In this document: positions 6,742 through 13,561 of the stretch, piece by piece
Position numbering within the stretch: the first letter of the stretch is position 1
Layout of the letters: every line of letters begins with the position of its first letter
Position numbers and translations under genes: made by a program
The notes under the pieces: model-generated
The model's database searches: none
Told to the model about the DNA's origin: nothing
The model's input: the letters and a program-made list of their open reading frames with translations, nothing else
Assembly: GCA_003694975.1 (NCBI GenBank)
Contig: RFJH01000023.1
Location: forward strand, 1 to 20,469
Reading direction: 5' to 3'
Source of the DNA: Anaerolineae bacterium
Lineage (GTDB): Bacteria; Chloroflexota; Anaerolineae; Anaerolineales; Villigracilaceae
Length of the DNA: 20,469 nucleotides

Positions 6742-7908
6742 TCACAAATATTTCAGACCACTACCGGTATTGAACAGCACCACGCGTGCCTCAGGCGATA
6801 TCCAACCTTCCCTGCACAGGCGTTTGAGACCGGCCAGGGTCGCCGCTCCTTCCGGTGCAGCGAAGATCCCCTCACTGTGCGCCAGTTCCCGTTGTGCATC
6901 CACGATCTCCTCATCGCTGACCGCGACAGCCGTCCCGCCGCTCTCGTACAGAGCACGCAGGATCAGGCGGTCGGCGAACGCAGCAGGGACGCGCAGACCG
7001 GAGGCCAGCGTGTGGGCGTTCTCCCAGGGTTTGGCGCGCGCGGCACCCTCCTGGAAGGCGCGCACGATGGGCGCGCATCCCGCCGCCTGCACACTCACCA
7101 GGCGAGGGCGTCGGCTGTCAATCCAGCCCATGGCCTCTAGTTCGGCAAACGCTTTCCACATCCCTACCAGTCCCGTCCCTCCGCCCGTCGGGTAGACGAT
7201 GACATCGGGCAAATTCCAGTCGAAGGCCTCGGCGAGTTCCAGTCCCATCGTCTTCTTGCCTTCCACACGGTACGGTTCTTTGAATGTAGAAACATCGAAC
7301 CAGCCGTGTGCTTTGGCCTCCGCAGCGGCCAGGCGCGCCGCATCGGAGATCAGGCCGTCCACAAGGTGGAGATGGGCACCGGCGATTTCCACCTCCCGCT
7401 GATTGGCGTGTGGCGCGTCTTGAGGCATGTACACGTGCGCTTCCGCCCCCGCGCGCGCGGCGTAGGCGGCCAGCGCACCTCCCGCATTCCCTGCCGTGGG
7501 GATGACAAAGGCGCTCATCCCCAATTCCATTCCCTTCGAGACTGCCATGACCAGTCCGCGCGCTTTGAACGTCGCCGTGGGGTTGGCGGATTCATCCTTG
7601 ATATAGAGATGTTCCAACCCCAATCGTTGACCCAGGCGCGGAGCGGGCAGGAGGGGCGTATCGCCCTCGCCGAGCGTAAGACGGAACGCGGCGCTCCGTA
7701 CGGGCAGGATCTCCGCCCAGCGCCACAGACCGCGTCGCCGCGACGCGACCTCGTCCTTCCGGACGCGTCGCGCCGCGACCTCTAAATCATAGCGCGCCAG
7801 AAGCGGGGAACGACACGCTTTACAAAACGTCTGAGGTCGATCCGCATCAAACGTTTTGTGGCATTCCGGGCATTCCAGATGCGTCAAAGTGCTCTCGAGT
7901 TCCATCAT
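6742..7908 (-). CDS. thrC: Threonine synthase-like PLP enzyme with N-terminal zinc ribbon
   Basis: The 388-residue protein begins with a CPEC...CKAC ribbon (C13, C16, C29, C32), then the fold-type II PLP domain. This has ESANPTATFKARG (PLP lysine K115), the asparagine loop PTAGNAGGALAAYA, the phosphate-binding PTGGGTG and a C-terminal FNTGSGLKYL. This is the archaeal/plant-like threonine synthase layout, converting O-phosphohomoserine to threonine. Cysteate synthase and other group members look alike, so the exact substrate is inferred. Two ATGs stand side by side (7908 and 7905). An extended -10 box ends 7 bases before the first one and no Shine-Dalgarno is present, so a leaderless start at 7908 is likely. 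It leads the long minus-strand series; its stop overlaps an alternative histidine kinase start. Confidence 0.88.
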   Translation of the reverse strand: MMELESTLTHLECPECHKTFDADRPQTFCKACRSPLLARYDLEVAARRVRKDEVASRRRGLWRWAEILPVRSAAFRLTLGEGDTPLLPAPRLGQRLGLEHLYIKDESANPTATFKARGLVMAVSKGMELGMSAFVIPTAGNAGGALAAYAARAGAEAHVYMPQDAPHANQREVEIAGAHLHLVDGLISDAARLAAAEAKAHGWFDVSTFKEPYRVEGKKTMGLELAEAFDWNLPDVIVYPTGGGTGLVGMWKAFAELEAMGWIDSRRPRLVSVQAAGCAPIVRAFQEGAARAKPWENAHTLASGLRVPAAFADRLILRALYESGGTAVAVSDEEIVDAQRELAHSEGIFAAPEGAATLAGLKRLCREGWISPEARVVLFNTGSGLKYL

Positions 7909-7915
7909 CAGTCAC

Positions 7916-7924
7916 AGTATAGCA
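7916..7924 (-). promoter_or_regulatory. Extended -10 promoter of thrC (leaderless)
   Basis: The minus strand reads TGC-TATACT (7924-7916), an extended -10 element, 7 bases before the thrC ATG. Transcription would begin at or next to the A of the ATG. I see no convincing -35 box at the right distance. Confidence 0.6.
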
Positions 7925-8014
7925 CAATCGCTTCCCTCTCTCATCGCAGGAATACGATTCAAGTCAAGGCGCAGGTATGACTGTGGAGAGACCACCGGCG
8001 ACTGCCCCATCCTG

Positions 8015-8020
8015 TATAAT
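8015..8020 (+). promoter_or_regulatory. Consensus -10 box of the HAD gene (leaderless)
   Basis: A perfect TATAAT ends 6 bases before the ATG at 8027, with no Shine-Dalgarno between. It is divergent from the thrC promoter within a 118-base spacer. No good -35 hexamer is visible. Confidence 0.6.
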
Positions 8021-8026
8021 GAGCGC

Positions 8027-8734
8027 ATGGCACTCGATCTCTCTCGCATTCAGGCTCTGTGCTTTGACGTGGACGGCACGCTCAGCGACACCGACGACCT
8101 CTACGTGCAAAAAGTTGCCCGTCTCCTGCGACCTCTACGCGGCATCCTGCCGGGGAACGACCCTCACCGCGCTGCCCGTCGCCTCGTCATGGCGCTGGAG
8201 ACGCCCGGGAACGCCGTCCTCGGGCTGATAGACACGCTGGGGATGGACGACGAACTCATCGCCTTGAGCAACTTTCTGAACCGCCGCGTGCGACGCCGAC
8301 CGAAGCACTTCTTGCTCATCCCAGGCGTGGATCGCATGCTCGAGGAACTCTACGCCCACTACCCCATGGCCATCGTCAGCGCCCGGGACGAGCGCACCAC
8401 GCTGGCTTTCCTGGAGCACTTTCACCTGACCCACTACTTCCGGGTCATCGTCACGGCCCTGAGCCGGGAGCACACGAAGCCGTACCCGGACCCGGTGCTG
8501 TTCGCCGCCGAACAGATGGGGGTCGCCCCGGATGCCTGCCTGATGATCGGCGATACGACGGTGGATATCCGCGCCGGCCGCGCCGCCGGCGCGCAGACCG
8601 TAGGCGTATTATGCGGCTTCGGTGAGGAGGACGAACTGCGTCGCCATGGCGCAGACCTGATCCTGCAGAGCACGGTGCAATTGAGCGACGTGCTCCTCGG
8701 AAGCGACGCTGAGAAATCCTTGAGCGACAGTTAG
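8027..8734 (+). CDS. HAD-superfamily phosphatase
   Basis: The 235-residue protein shows all four HAD motifs. Motif I is FDVDGTLSD (nucleophile D14, acid/base D16), motif II is IVSARD (S118), motif III is the lysine in HTKPYPDP (K151), and motif IV is GDTTVDIRAG (D176, D180). An alpha-helical cap of roughly 60-70 residues sits between motifs I and II, as in phosphoglycolate phosphatase or beta-phosphoglucomutase relatives. The substrate is probably a small phosphorylated metabolite and cannot be named. The ATG at 8027 was chosen because homology starts there and a TATAAT lies 6 bases upstream. Its stop overlaps the stop of the convergent membrane-protein gene by a few bases, and no terminator is visible between them. 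Confidence 0.9.
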   Translation: MALDLSRIQALCFDVDGTLSDTDDLYVQKVARLLRPLRGILPGNDPHRAARRLVMALETPGNAVLGLIDTLGMDDELIALSNFLNRRVRRRPKHFLLIPGVDRMLEELYAHYPMAIVSARDERTTLAFLEHFHLTHYFRVIVTALSREHTKPYPDPVLFAAEQMGVAPDACLMIGDTTVDIRAGRAAGAQTVGVLCGFGEEDELRRHGADLILQSTVQLSDVLLGSDAEKSLSDS

Positions 8735-9129
8735 CGGTACCAGCCGCCGGGGAGCAGGGTCACGCCGATGATGATGAACAGCAAAGCGCCGATGGTGGAA
8801 AGGAAGGCGCCGCGATGGCGAGCGGCATCCTCCGCCTCCTTCTGACGAGATGGAAGGTGCCCCACCAAAACGGCCAGGAGCATGACGACCATGTGGAGGA
8901 AGCGATAGAGGGGGAAACCGCTCCCGGATAGACCGTCCCCCACCAGATACACCAGCCCCAACACGGCCTGGGCATCCAGGAGGCCGCTGAACGCGCTGGA
9001 GAGGACGCCATCCAGGCGCTTGAATTCGGCCTTGTTTCGCCAGGCGGTCAGGAAACGCGCCAGGGCGATCACGGCGATGGCGATGAGCAGCCAGCGGACA
9101 AGGGAATGGATGGTTAGCACGGTGTTCAT
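8731..9129 (-). CDS. Small four-helix integral membrane protein
   Basis: The 132-residue protein has about four hydrophobic helices (roughly 8-26, 45-65, 72-92 and 108-127). It starts MNTVLTIHSLVRWLLIAIA, with a histidine and an arginine-tryptophan at the first membrane boundary, and a second histidine in FLHMVVMLLAVLVGH. The HSxxRW start resembles small proteins often labelled cytochrome b-like, but I see no proof of haem binding, so function is unassigned. AGGAG stands 6 bases before the ATG. It follows the DUF971 gene by 29 bases and is last in a four-gene minus-strand operon. Its TAA shares bases with the TAG of the convergent HAD gene. Confidence 0.75.
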   Translation of the reverse strand: MNTVLTIHSLVRWLLIAIAVIALARFLTAWRNKAEFKRLDGVLSSAFSGLLDAQAVLGLVYLVGDGLSGSGFPLYRFLHMVVMLLAVLVGHLPSRQKEAEDAARHRGAFLSTIGALLFIIIGVTLLPGGWYR

Positions 9130-9158
9130 GGATACTCCTGCAAATCAGTGTTGTTTGG

Positions 9159-9503
9159 CTACGTATTCTTCCCCCTGCACTCTTCGCAGGGGCACAGAGC
9201 GCGCAAGTAATGCCAGGTGTAGATGCCCGCGTCGTGACCGTCCTCCCAGAGGATGACAATGGCATACGAGCCAACCGCTCGCACGTCTCGAAGACGCGTG
9301 GCAGGAGAATCGCCCAACTCCACCTCGAATACGGCGGGATCGGGCTCAGCCCCCATGCGTTCGTGCCCACCGCGGCATTCGGCGCACGGGCAGGCTGCCC
9401 TCAATAACGAGAAGGGGTAAACGCTGGTATGTCCATCACTCCATGTGACGGTGAGTTCCTTTTTCGTTCGGTTGGCGGTGATGCCGGTCGGTTTTATTTC
9501 CAT
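9159..9503 (-). CDS. DUF971 protein with two CPCxxCRG motifs
   Basis: This 114-residue protein belongs to PF06155 (DUF971, the N-terminal fold of gamma-butyrobetaine hydroxylase, also fused to some Mrp/ApbC proteins). It starts with a strand-rich SDGHTSVYPFSLLRAACPCAEC and ends with HYLRALCPCEECRG. Six cysteines form two equal motifs, C38-x-C40-x2-C43 and C104-x-C106-x2-C109, each followed by RG, suggesting a metal or iron-sulfur site at each end. DUF971 has been connected with Fe-S proteins; a role here is inference. GGAGA lies about 8 bases before the ATG. It sits 45 bases after the SH3b gene and 29 bases before the membrane-protein gene. Confidence 0.82.
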   Translation of the reverse strand: MEIKPTGITANRTKKELTVTWSDGHTSVYPFSLLRAACPCAECRGGHERMGAEPDPAVFEVELGDSPATRLRDVRAVGSYAIVILWEDGHDAGIYTWHYLRALCPCEECRGKNT

Positions 9504-9548
9504 AATGGTTCTCCCTATAGCATGTTAGCGCGACGAGCAGAGCGGTGT

Positions 9549-10028
9549 TTACGGGGAAGGGATGGCTTCCAGAAAGTCCGCTGCGGCCCAGCCGGCGCGC
9601 GTCTCATCGTAGATGGCCACCAGGTACCACCACGTGTACCCATCGGCCACCTGGGGGCCATCGCGCACCTGAAAGACCTCCGCATCGAACCCCAGGAACA
9701 GCGGGGCAGCGCCAAGCCCAGGTGCCGCGCGCAGACGAAGGCCCTCTCCTTCCGTCCCCACGATTTGTACATAGCCACCGATCACAATCTCGCCGGGGCG
9801 TGGTGTGGGCGTGTTGACCAGGAGAGGGTCGAGCGTGGGAGTCGGCACAAGGCGGGGGGTGGAGGTCGGGGCCGGGATGACCGTCAGGGCGGCGAGCACC
9901 ACGCCTGGGTCCGGAGCGGAGGGCGGGTACCACCACCCGAAGCGGATCAGGCTCAGGAGAGTCAGCAGCGCGGCGACGAGAAACGCGCCGAAAACGGTCC
10001 AGGGAGTCAGCCAGGCGGGTCTGTTCAT
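9549..10028 (-). CDS. Membrane-anchored bacterial SH3 domain protein
   Basis: The 159-residue protein has a short cytoplasmic N-terminus, one transmembrane segment (about 10-32, VFGAFLVAALLTLLSLI), then a proline/threonine-rich linker with PTSTPRLVPTPTLDP and NTPTPRPGE. A C-terminal SH3b domain (about 83-156) follows, with VGTEGEGLRLRAAPGLGA and the typical ending WWYLVAIYDETRAGWAAADFL. SH3b domains often bind peptidoglycan or other wall polymers outside the cell; no enzyme domain is attached. Such TP-rich linkers are common in Anaerolineae surface proteins. It starts 3 bases after the stop of the diacylglycerol kinase-family gene, without a strong Shine-Dalgarno, so translation is probably coupled. 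Confidence 0.8.
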   Translation of the reverse strand: MNRPAWLTPWTVFGAFLVAALLTLLSLIRFGWWYPPSAPDPGVVLAALTVIPAPTSTPRLVPTPTLDPLLVNTPTPRPGEIVIGGYVQIVGTEGEGLRLRAAPGLGAAPLFLGFDAEVFQVRDGPQVADGYTWWYLVAIYDETRAGWAAADFLEAIPSP

Positions 10029-10031
10029 CGG

Positions 10032-10985
10032 TCACGAAGCCAGTGGCGGGGCATTCCGGAGCAGGTCCAGAGCGCGCGGCGGCATCAACACGCGCAGGGC
10101 ACGCGGGCGGACGGTGATCTCCGCGCGCTCGGTGACGAACACCGGCTCCCCATCCATCTCGATGGCAAAAGGCGCCTCCGCTTCCACTTGCAGGCTGCGA
10201 AAGGGGACACGGCGCGCCTGATCGGAGTTCACATGGCGGCCAGACCACAGGTCGAAGGCGTGACGGAGAGCATCGGTCAGGCTATCGCCGGAGAAAAGCC
10301 AGAGGTCCATCAGCCCGTCATCCAGGTAAGCCTGCGGGGAAAGATTCGCCAGGCCACCCATGTAATGACGGATGTTGTTGACCAAGGCGAGCAGGAAATG
10401 TCCTTCCACCCGCTCCCCATCCGCCCACAGGCGCAATTCCAGGCCGCGCCAGGTGCTGGCATGCCAGACGGTAACGGCGGCATATTGAGGTACGGAAAAA
10501 TACTTCTCCAACCGCATGCGTGGTTCGATCCGCTGCACGGTGAGTGCGTCCAGCCCCATACCGGCCCAGAGCAGGAACGGTCGTCCGTTGCACTCGCCGA
10601 CGTCCACCGCACAGATAGGCGCGTTAGCCAACAGAAGAGCGGTCTCGCGCAAAGCCCAGGGGCGAGTCCACGACAGGGGAAGTAACCCCATCTCTCGTGC
10701 CCAAACGTTGGACGTACCGGCAGGGAGGACGCCCAGTGCCGTCTCCGAGCCGACCAGCCCCGCAGCAACCTGACCGACGGTGCCGTCGCCTCCCGCAGCG
10801 AACACGGCGGCATAGCCGTCTTCGGCGGCGCGCTGTGCCAGGTGCGTGGTGTGCTCACCGCTTTCCGATTCCACCACCTCGACCGTCCAGCCGGCGCGAG
10901 TAAGGGCGCGATCGGCCACTTGAATGAACGGTCGCACGGGCACGCGTCCCGCGGCCGGGTTGTAGAGCAAGAGGGCTTTGCGCAT
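10032..10985 (-). CDS. Diacylglycerol kinase-family (YegS/DgkB-like) lipid kinase
   Basis: The 317-residue protein shows the DAGK catalytic fold: LLYNPAAGR at the N-terminus, the nucleotide-binding AAGGDGTVGQ (G65-T69), LGVLPAGTSNVWAREMG, and in the C-terminal domain LLWAGMGLDA and DDGLMDLWLF. It probably phosphorylates diacylglycerol or a related lipid or sphingoid base; DgkB, YegS and BmrU relatives share these motifs, so the substrate is open. The ATG at 10985 was chosen because similarity begins at MRKALLLYNP and a TATAAT ends 7 bases upstream; an ATG at 10994 overlaps that -10 box and would not be in the message. It leads a minus-strand operon with the SH3b, DUF971 and small membrane genes, divergent from the Ser/Thr kinase gene. 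Confidence 0.9.
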   Translation of the reverse strand: MRKALLLYNPAAGRVPVRPFIQVADRALTRAGWTVEVVESESGEHTTHLAQRAAEDGYAAVFAAGGDGTVGQVAAGLVGSETALGVLPAGTSNVWAREMGLLPLSWTRPWALRETALLLANAPICAVDVGECNGRPFLLWAGMGLDALTVQRIEPRMRLEKYFSVPQYAAVTVWHASTWRGLELRLWADGERVEGHFLLALVNNIRHYMGGLANLSPQAYLDDGLMDLWLFSGDSLTDALRHAFDLWSGRHVNSDQARRVPFRSLQVEAEAPFAIEMDGEPVFVTERAEITVRPRALRVLMPPRALDLLRNAPPLAS

Positions 10986-10992
10986 GGGGTAC

Positions 10993-10998
10993 ATTATA
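10993..10998 (-). promoter_or_regulatory. Consensus -10 box of the lipid kinase operon (leaderless)
   Basis: TATAAT on the minus strand ends 7 bases before the ATG at 10985, with no Shine-Dalgarno between. No -35 match is obvious. Confidence 0.6.
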
Positions 10999-11089
10999 CC
11001 TGTGATAGGGCTTCCCCCGGCGGCTTTCTTGTTTCGTTCGTGTGCGTTGGCGAAGCGGGTGCAGTTCTGCAAGAATCTCGCCGCCGTGA

Positions 11090-11098
11090 TGATATAAT
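11090..11098 (+). promoter_or_regulatory. Extended -10 promoter of the Ser/Thr kinase gene (leaderless)
   Basis: TGA-TATAAT is an extended -10 element ending 7 bases before the ATG at 11106, and no Shine-Dalgarno is present. It faces away from the lipid kinase promoter across a 120-base spacer. Confidence 0.65.
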
Positions 11099-11105
11099 CC
11101 CAGCG

Positions 11106-12143
11106 ATGCGCTCCGGCTTTCTACTCAACAACCGCTACCAGTTGCTCGAAGAACTGGGCACCGGCGGCATGGCCGTCGTCTATCGCGCGCGCGATCGGAT
11201 GCTCGAACGCGAGGTGGCGATCAAGGTGCTGCGCGAGGACTATTCGCGCAGCACGGCCTTTCAGGAGCGCTTTCGGCAGGAGGCGCGCGCCGCGGCCAAC
11301 CTCTCTCATCCCAATATCGTCACCGTACACGACTTCGGTTTTCACGCGGGGCAATTGTACATTGTGATGGAACTCGTGCCGGGTACCGACTTGAAGAGCC
11401 TGATCAAACAACGCGGACGCTTCAGCATTGAGGAAGCCATTCCACTCATCGTGCAGGCGTGCGCCGGCATCGGGTATGCCCATCGTGCCGGCCTGGTGCA
11501 TTGCGATGTGAAACCGCACAACATGCTTGTTACCCCCGATCGGAGGCTTAAAGTCACCGATTTCGGCATTGCCCGAGCCCTGGCAACCATCCATCCCGAA
11601 GAACAGGCCGACGTGGTGTGGGGTTCGCCGCAGTACTTTTCCCCAGAACAGGCCGCCGGTCGTCCCCCCTCCCCGGCCTCCGATGTCTACTCCCTGGGCG
11701 TGGTGCTCTACGAGATGCTCACCGGCTCACTTCCCTTCGTGGCCTCCTCGGCGGAGGAACTGGCACGCCTTCACCTGGAAGCCGACCCCATTCCCATCCG
11801 TGAGTTCCTGCCGGAGATCCCGGAGACGCTGGAACAAATTGTGATGAAAGTCTTATCGAAAGAACCCTCCGCCCGGTACCGCACCGCCGACCAGTTGGGA
11901 CGCGTCCTGATGCGCTTTGGCCTCCCCCAGGAAACCCCGCCATCGCTACGCCTGACCCCGGAGGTGGTCGCCGCCTATCAGATGCCACCCCCGCCTCAAC
12001 CCTCTCTCCGCCCTCCCGAGGAGAGCAGCCTGGATATTGACTGGGTCTCCGTCGCCCTGGGGTTGCTGGCGCTGATTGCCGTTGGAGGTCTGATTCCCTT
12101 CTGGATGTGGGTTTACTTCGTGTATAATCCGCCCATTCGCTGA
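11106..12143 (+). CDS. Membrane-anchored Ser/Thr protein kinase (PknB-like, HCD type)
   Basis: The 345-residue protein begins with a Hanks-type kinase domain (about 11-275): glycine loop LGTGGMAVVYRA, VAIK lysine K40, helix-C glutamate E59, catalytic loop HCDVKPHN (D134, N139), DFG at 152-154 and the SPE-type end of the activation segment GSPQYFSPEQA. The catalytic loop has cysteine in place of the usual arginine before D134, a non-RD kinase. A proline-rich juxtamembrane stretch follows, then one transmembrane helix (about 313-335) and only about ten external residues. It therefore lacks PASTA or other sensory ectodomains. The ATG at 11106 fits the homology start and the -10 box 7 bases upstream. 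rpe follows 12 bases after the stop. Confidence 0.92.
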   Translation: MRSGFLLNNRYQLLEELGTGGMAVVYRARDRMLEREVAIKVLREDYSRSTAFQERFRQEARAAANLSHPNIVTVHDFGFHAGQLYIVMELVPGTDLKSLIKQRGRFSIEEAIPLIVQACAGIGYAHRAGLVHCDVKPHNMLVTPDRRLKVTDFGIARALATIHPEEQADVVWGSPQYFSPEQAAGRPPSPASDVYSLGVVLYEMLTGSLPFVASSAEELARLHLEADPIPIREFLPEIPETLEQIVMKVLSKEPSARYRTADQLGRVLMRFGLPQETPPSLRLTPEVVAAYQMPPPPQPSLRPPEESSLDIDWVSVALGLLALIAVGGLIPFWMWVYFVYNPPIR

Positions 12144-12155
12144 GGACGCTGTCTC

Positions 12156-12824
12156 ATGACGTCTTCTTACCTGATTGCGCCATCCATTGTCGCGGCCGAC
12201 TTCCTCCACCTGGAGGAACAAATTGCCCTCTGTGAGCAAGCCGGCGCGGACTGGCTGCACGTGGATGTGATGGATGGTCACTACGTCCCCAACATCACCT
12301 TGGGACCTTTCCTCGTAGAGACCATTCGCCGGGCGACCAGCCTGCCTCTGGACGTACACCTGATGATTGAGCAGCCGGAACGCTACCTGGAAGCCTTCAC
12401 CCGTGCCGGTGCGTCCACCCTGACCGTGCATGTGGAGACCTGCCCCCACCTGCACCGTACCTTACAACAAATCAAAGACCTGGGTTGCCAGGCCGGCGTC
12501 ACGCTCAACCCCGGCACCCCTGCAAGCGCCATCGAGCCGGTGTTGCACCTGGCAGATCTCGTTCTCGTGATGAGCGTCAATCCCGGATTCTCCGGTCAGG
12601 CGTTTCTGCCCGAAGTCGTTCCTAAGGTGGCCCGTCTTCGCGCCGCATTGGACTCTCTCGACTCCCCCGCTTATCTGGAGGTGGATGGCGGCATCTCCGC
12701 GGAGACACTGCCGCACATGCTGGATGCGGGCGCCAACGTCTTCGTGGCAGCCAGCGCCATTTTTCATCACCCGCAGGGAGTTGCAGCGGGCATCCAGGCG
12801 CTACGTGAGAAACTGCTTGGTTAA
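12156..12824 (+). CDS. rpe: Ribulose-phosphate 3-epimerase
   Basis: The 222-residue TIM barrel interconverts ribulose 5-phosphate and xylulose 5-phosphate in the pentose phosphate pathway. Metal ligands are in place: H35 and D37 in HVDVMDGHYVPNI, H68 in DVHLMIEQP and D177 in VDGGI. Also present are APSIVAADF at the N-terminus and the flexible loop VNPGFSGQ. Length is normal for the family. GAGGA at the kinase stop codon lies 9 bases before the ATG. It is probably co-transcribed with the Ser/Thr kinase gene (12-base gap); phosphorylation or other control by that kinase is not shown. It ends at a terminator shared with convergent rpmB. Confidence 0.96.
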   Translation: MTSSYLIAPSIVAADFLHLEEQIALCEQAGADWLHVDVMDGHYVPNITLGPFLVETIRRATSLPLDVHLMIEQPERYLEAFTRAGASTLTVHVETCPHLHRTLQQIKDLGCQAGVTLNPGTPASAIEPVLHLADLVLVMSVNPGFSGQAFLPEVVPKVARLRAALDSLDSPAYLEVDGGISAETLPHMLDAGANVFVAASAIFHHPQGVAAGIQALREKLLG

Positions 12825-12825
12825 A

Positions 12826-12856
12826 CAAAAAATCACGGCATAAGCCGCGATCTTTG
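12826..12856. terminator. Bidirectional terminator between rpe and rpmB
   Basis: CGGC/GCCG with an ATAA loop (12836-12847), extended past one mismatch by ATC/GAT (12832-12834 with 12849-12851), is flanked by an A-run on the left and CTTTG on the right. On the minus strand the stem is followed by TTTTTTG, a strong T-tract for rpmB. On the plus strand the tail CTTTG is weaker but lies just after the rpe stop. Confidence 0.75.
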
Positions 12857-12882
12857 TGTCAGGCGATTTCTCGCCACACGAA

Positions 12883-13071
12883 TCAGGCTTTGGCCACTTT
12901 CGTCAACGTGCGAATACACTTCGCGCACAGCACTTTTCTGACCTTGCGCCCGTTTTCATAAACGGTCACTCTCTGCAGGTTGGGGCGGAAGGTGCGCTTT
13001 GTCGCCCGCATCGAGAACGAGCGGTTGTGACCAAAAGCGGTTGTCTTTCCACAATGAGCACACTTAGCCAT
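12883..13071 (-). CDS. rpmB: 50S ribosomal protein L28 (bL28), zinc-binding form
   Basis: The 62-residue basic protein begins MAKCAHCGKTTAFGHNRSFS and ends with VLCAKCIRTLTKVAKA. The four cysteines (C4, C7, C49, C52) define the C+ form of bL28 that binds zinc; many bacteria have a C- copy that is expressed in zinc limitation, but none is seen here. The Shine-Dalgarno AAGGA lies 9 bases before the ATG. It is a single-gene unit with its own consensus promoter, diverging from the Asp23/fakA operon; this neighbourhood (rpmB beside asp23-fakA) is widely conserved, also in Firmicutes. Confidence 0.97.
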   Translation of the reverse strand: MAKCAHCGKTTAFGHNRSFSMRATKRTFRPNLQRVTVYENGRKVRKVLCAKCIRTLTKVAKA

Positions 13072-13115
13072 CGTTCACATCCTTTCTGGAGGATCTTGCC
13101 TACTTCGGGCGAAGC

Positions 13116-13144
13116 ATTCTACCACGAAACGCATCCTTCCTCAA
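13116..13144 (-). promoter_or_regulatory. Sigma70-type promoter of rpmB
   Basis: On the minus strand -35 TTGAGG (13144-13139) and -10 TAGAAT (13121-13116) are separated by exactly 17 bases. Transcription would start near 13109, giving a leader of about 38 bases with a Shine-Dalgarno. Confidence 0.8.
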
Positions 13145-13175
13145 GCGAAATGGGTTAAAACAACGAGAGGTCACT

Positions 13176-13532
13176 ATGGGCGAAGAGATAACATCCCTGG
13201 GAAGCATTTTCATCTCGCCAAGAGCCGTGGCGACCATCGCGCATCACGCCGCGTTGCAATCCTACGGCGTAGTAGGGCTGGCCCCAAAGAATCTGGCCGA
13301 AGGGCTGGCGCGTACCATTGCTCGCGAACCAACGCGCGGTGTCTCCGTGCGTTACGACGGCGAGAAAATAGAGATTGACGTTTACATCATCGTAGAGTAC
13401 GGCACACGGATCACCTCAGTTGTCCACAGTGTGGCCAACGCGATACGCTTCCGTGTGGAGAAGGCATTAGGATTGCCGGTTAGCGCGGTCAACGTGCATG
13501 TGGCCGGCCTGAGAGTAAGCGACCTTGATTGA
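13176..13532 (+). CDS. Asp23/Gls24 family protein (YloU-like)
   Basis: The 118-residue protein has the Asp23/Gls24 pattern: LGSIFISPRAVATIAHHAAL at the start, then YGVVGLA, a strand-rich core with IEIDVYIIVEYGTRI, and a C-terminal VSAVNVHVAGLRV. Members are small, abundant proteins associated with the cell envelope; they regularly sit directly before fakA, and the link to fatty-acid kinase is genomic rather than biochemical. GAGAGG lies about 5 bases before the ATG. Its TGA overlaps a TTG that could be an alternative start for fakA, so the two genes are probably translationally coupled. I do not see a convincing promoter in the 104 bases to rpmB. Confidence 0.9.
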   Translation: MGEEITSLGSIFISPRAVATIAHHAALQSYGVVGLAPKNLAEGLARTIAREPTRGVSVRYDGEKIEIDVYIIVEYGTRITSVVHSVANAIRFRVEKALGLPVSAVNVHVAGLRVSDLD

Positions 13533-13561
13533 GTGAAATCCCATCTGGAGATGAGACTGGC

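Noticed and set aside
6731..6745. Histidine kinase start at GTG 6745 (GTGA overlap with thrC)
   Set aside because: Possible, but no Shine-Dalgarno precedes it, while AGGGGAAGG precedes the ATG at 6730.
9429..10685. A 418-codon open frame on the plus strand antisense to the SH3b and lipid kinase genes
   Set aside because: It is rich in Arg/Gly/His/Gln with no recognisable domain, overlaps clearly conserved genes on the other strand, and is expected in GC-rich DNA.
12121..12135. TATAAT at 12123-12128 as a promoter for rpe
   Set aside because: It lies in the coding end of the kinase gene (VYNPP) and has no -35 box. rpe has a Shine-Dalgarno and is 12 bases downstream, so co-transcription is simpler. 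Not excluded.
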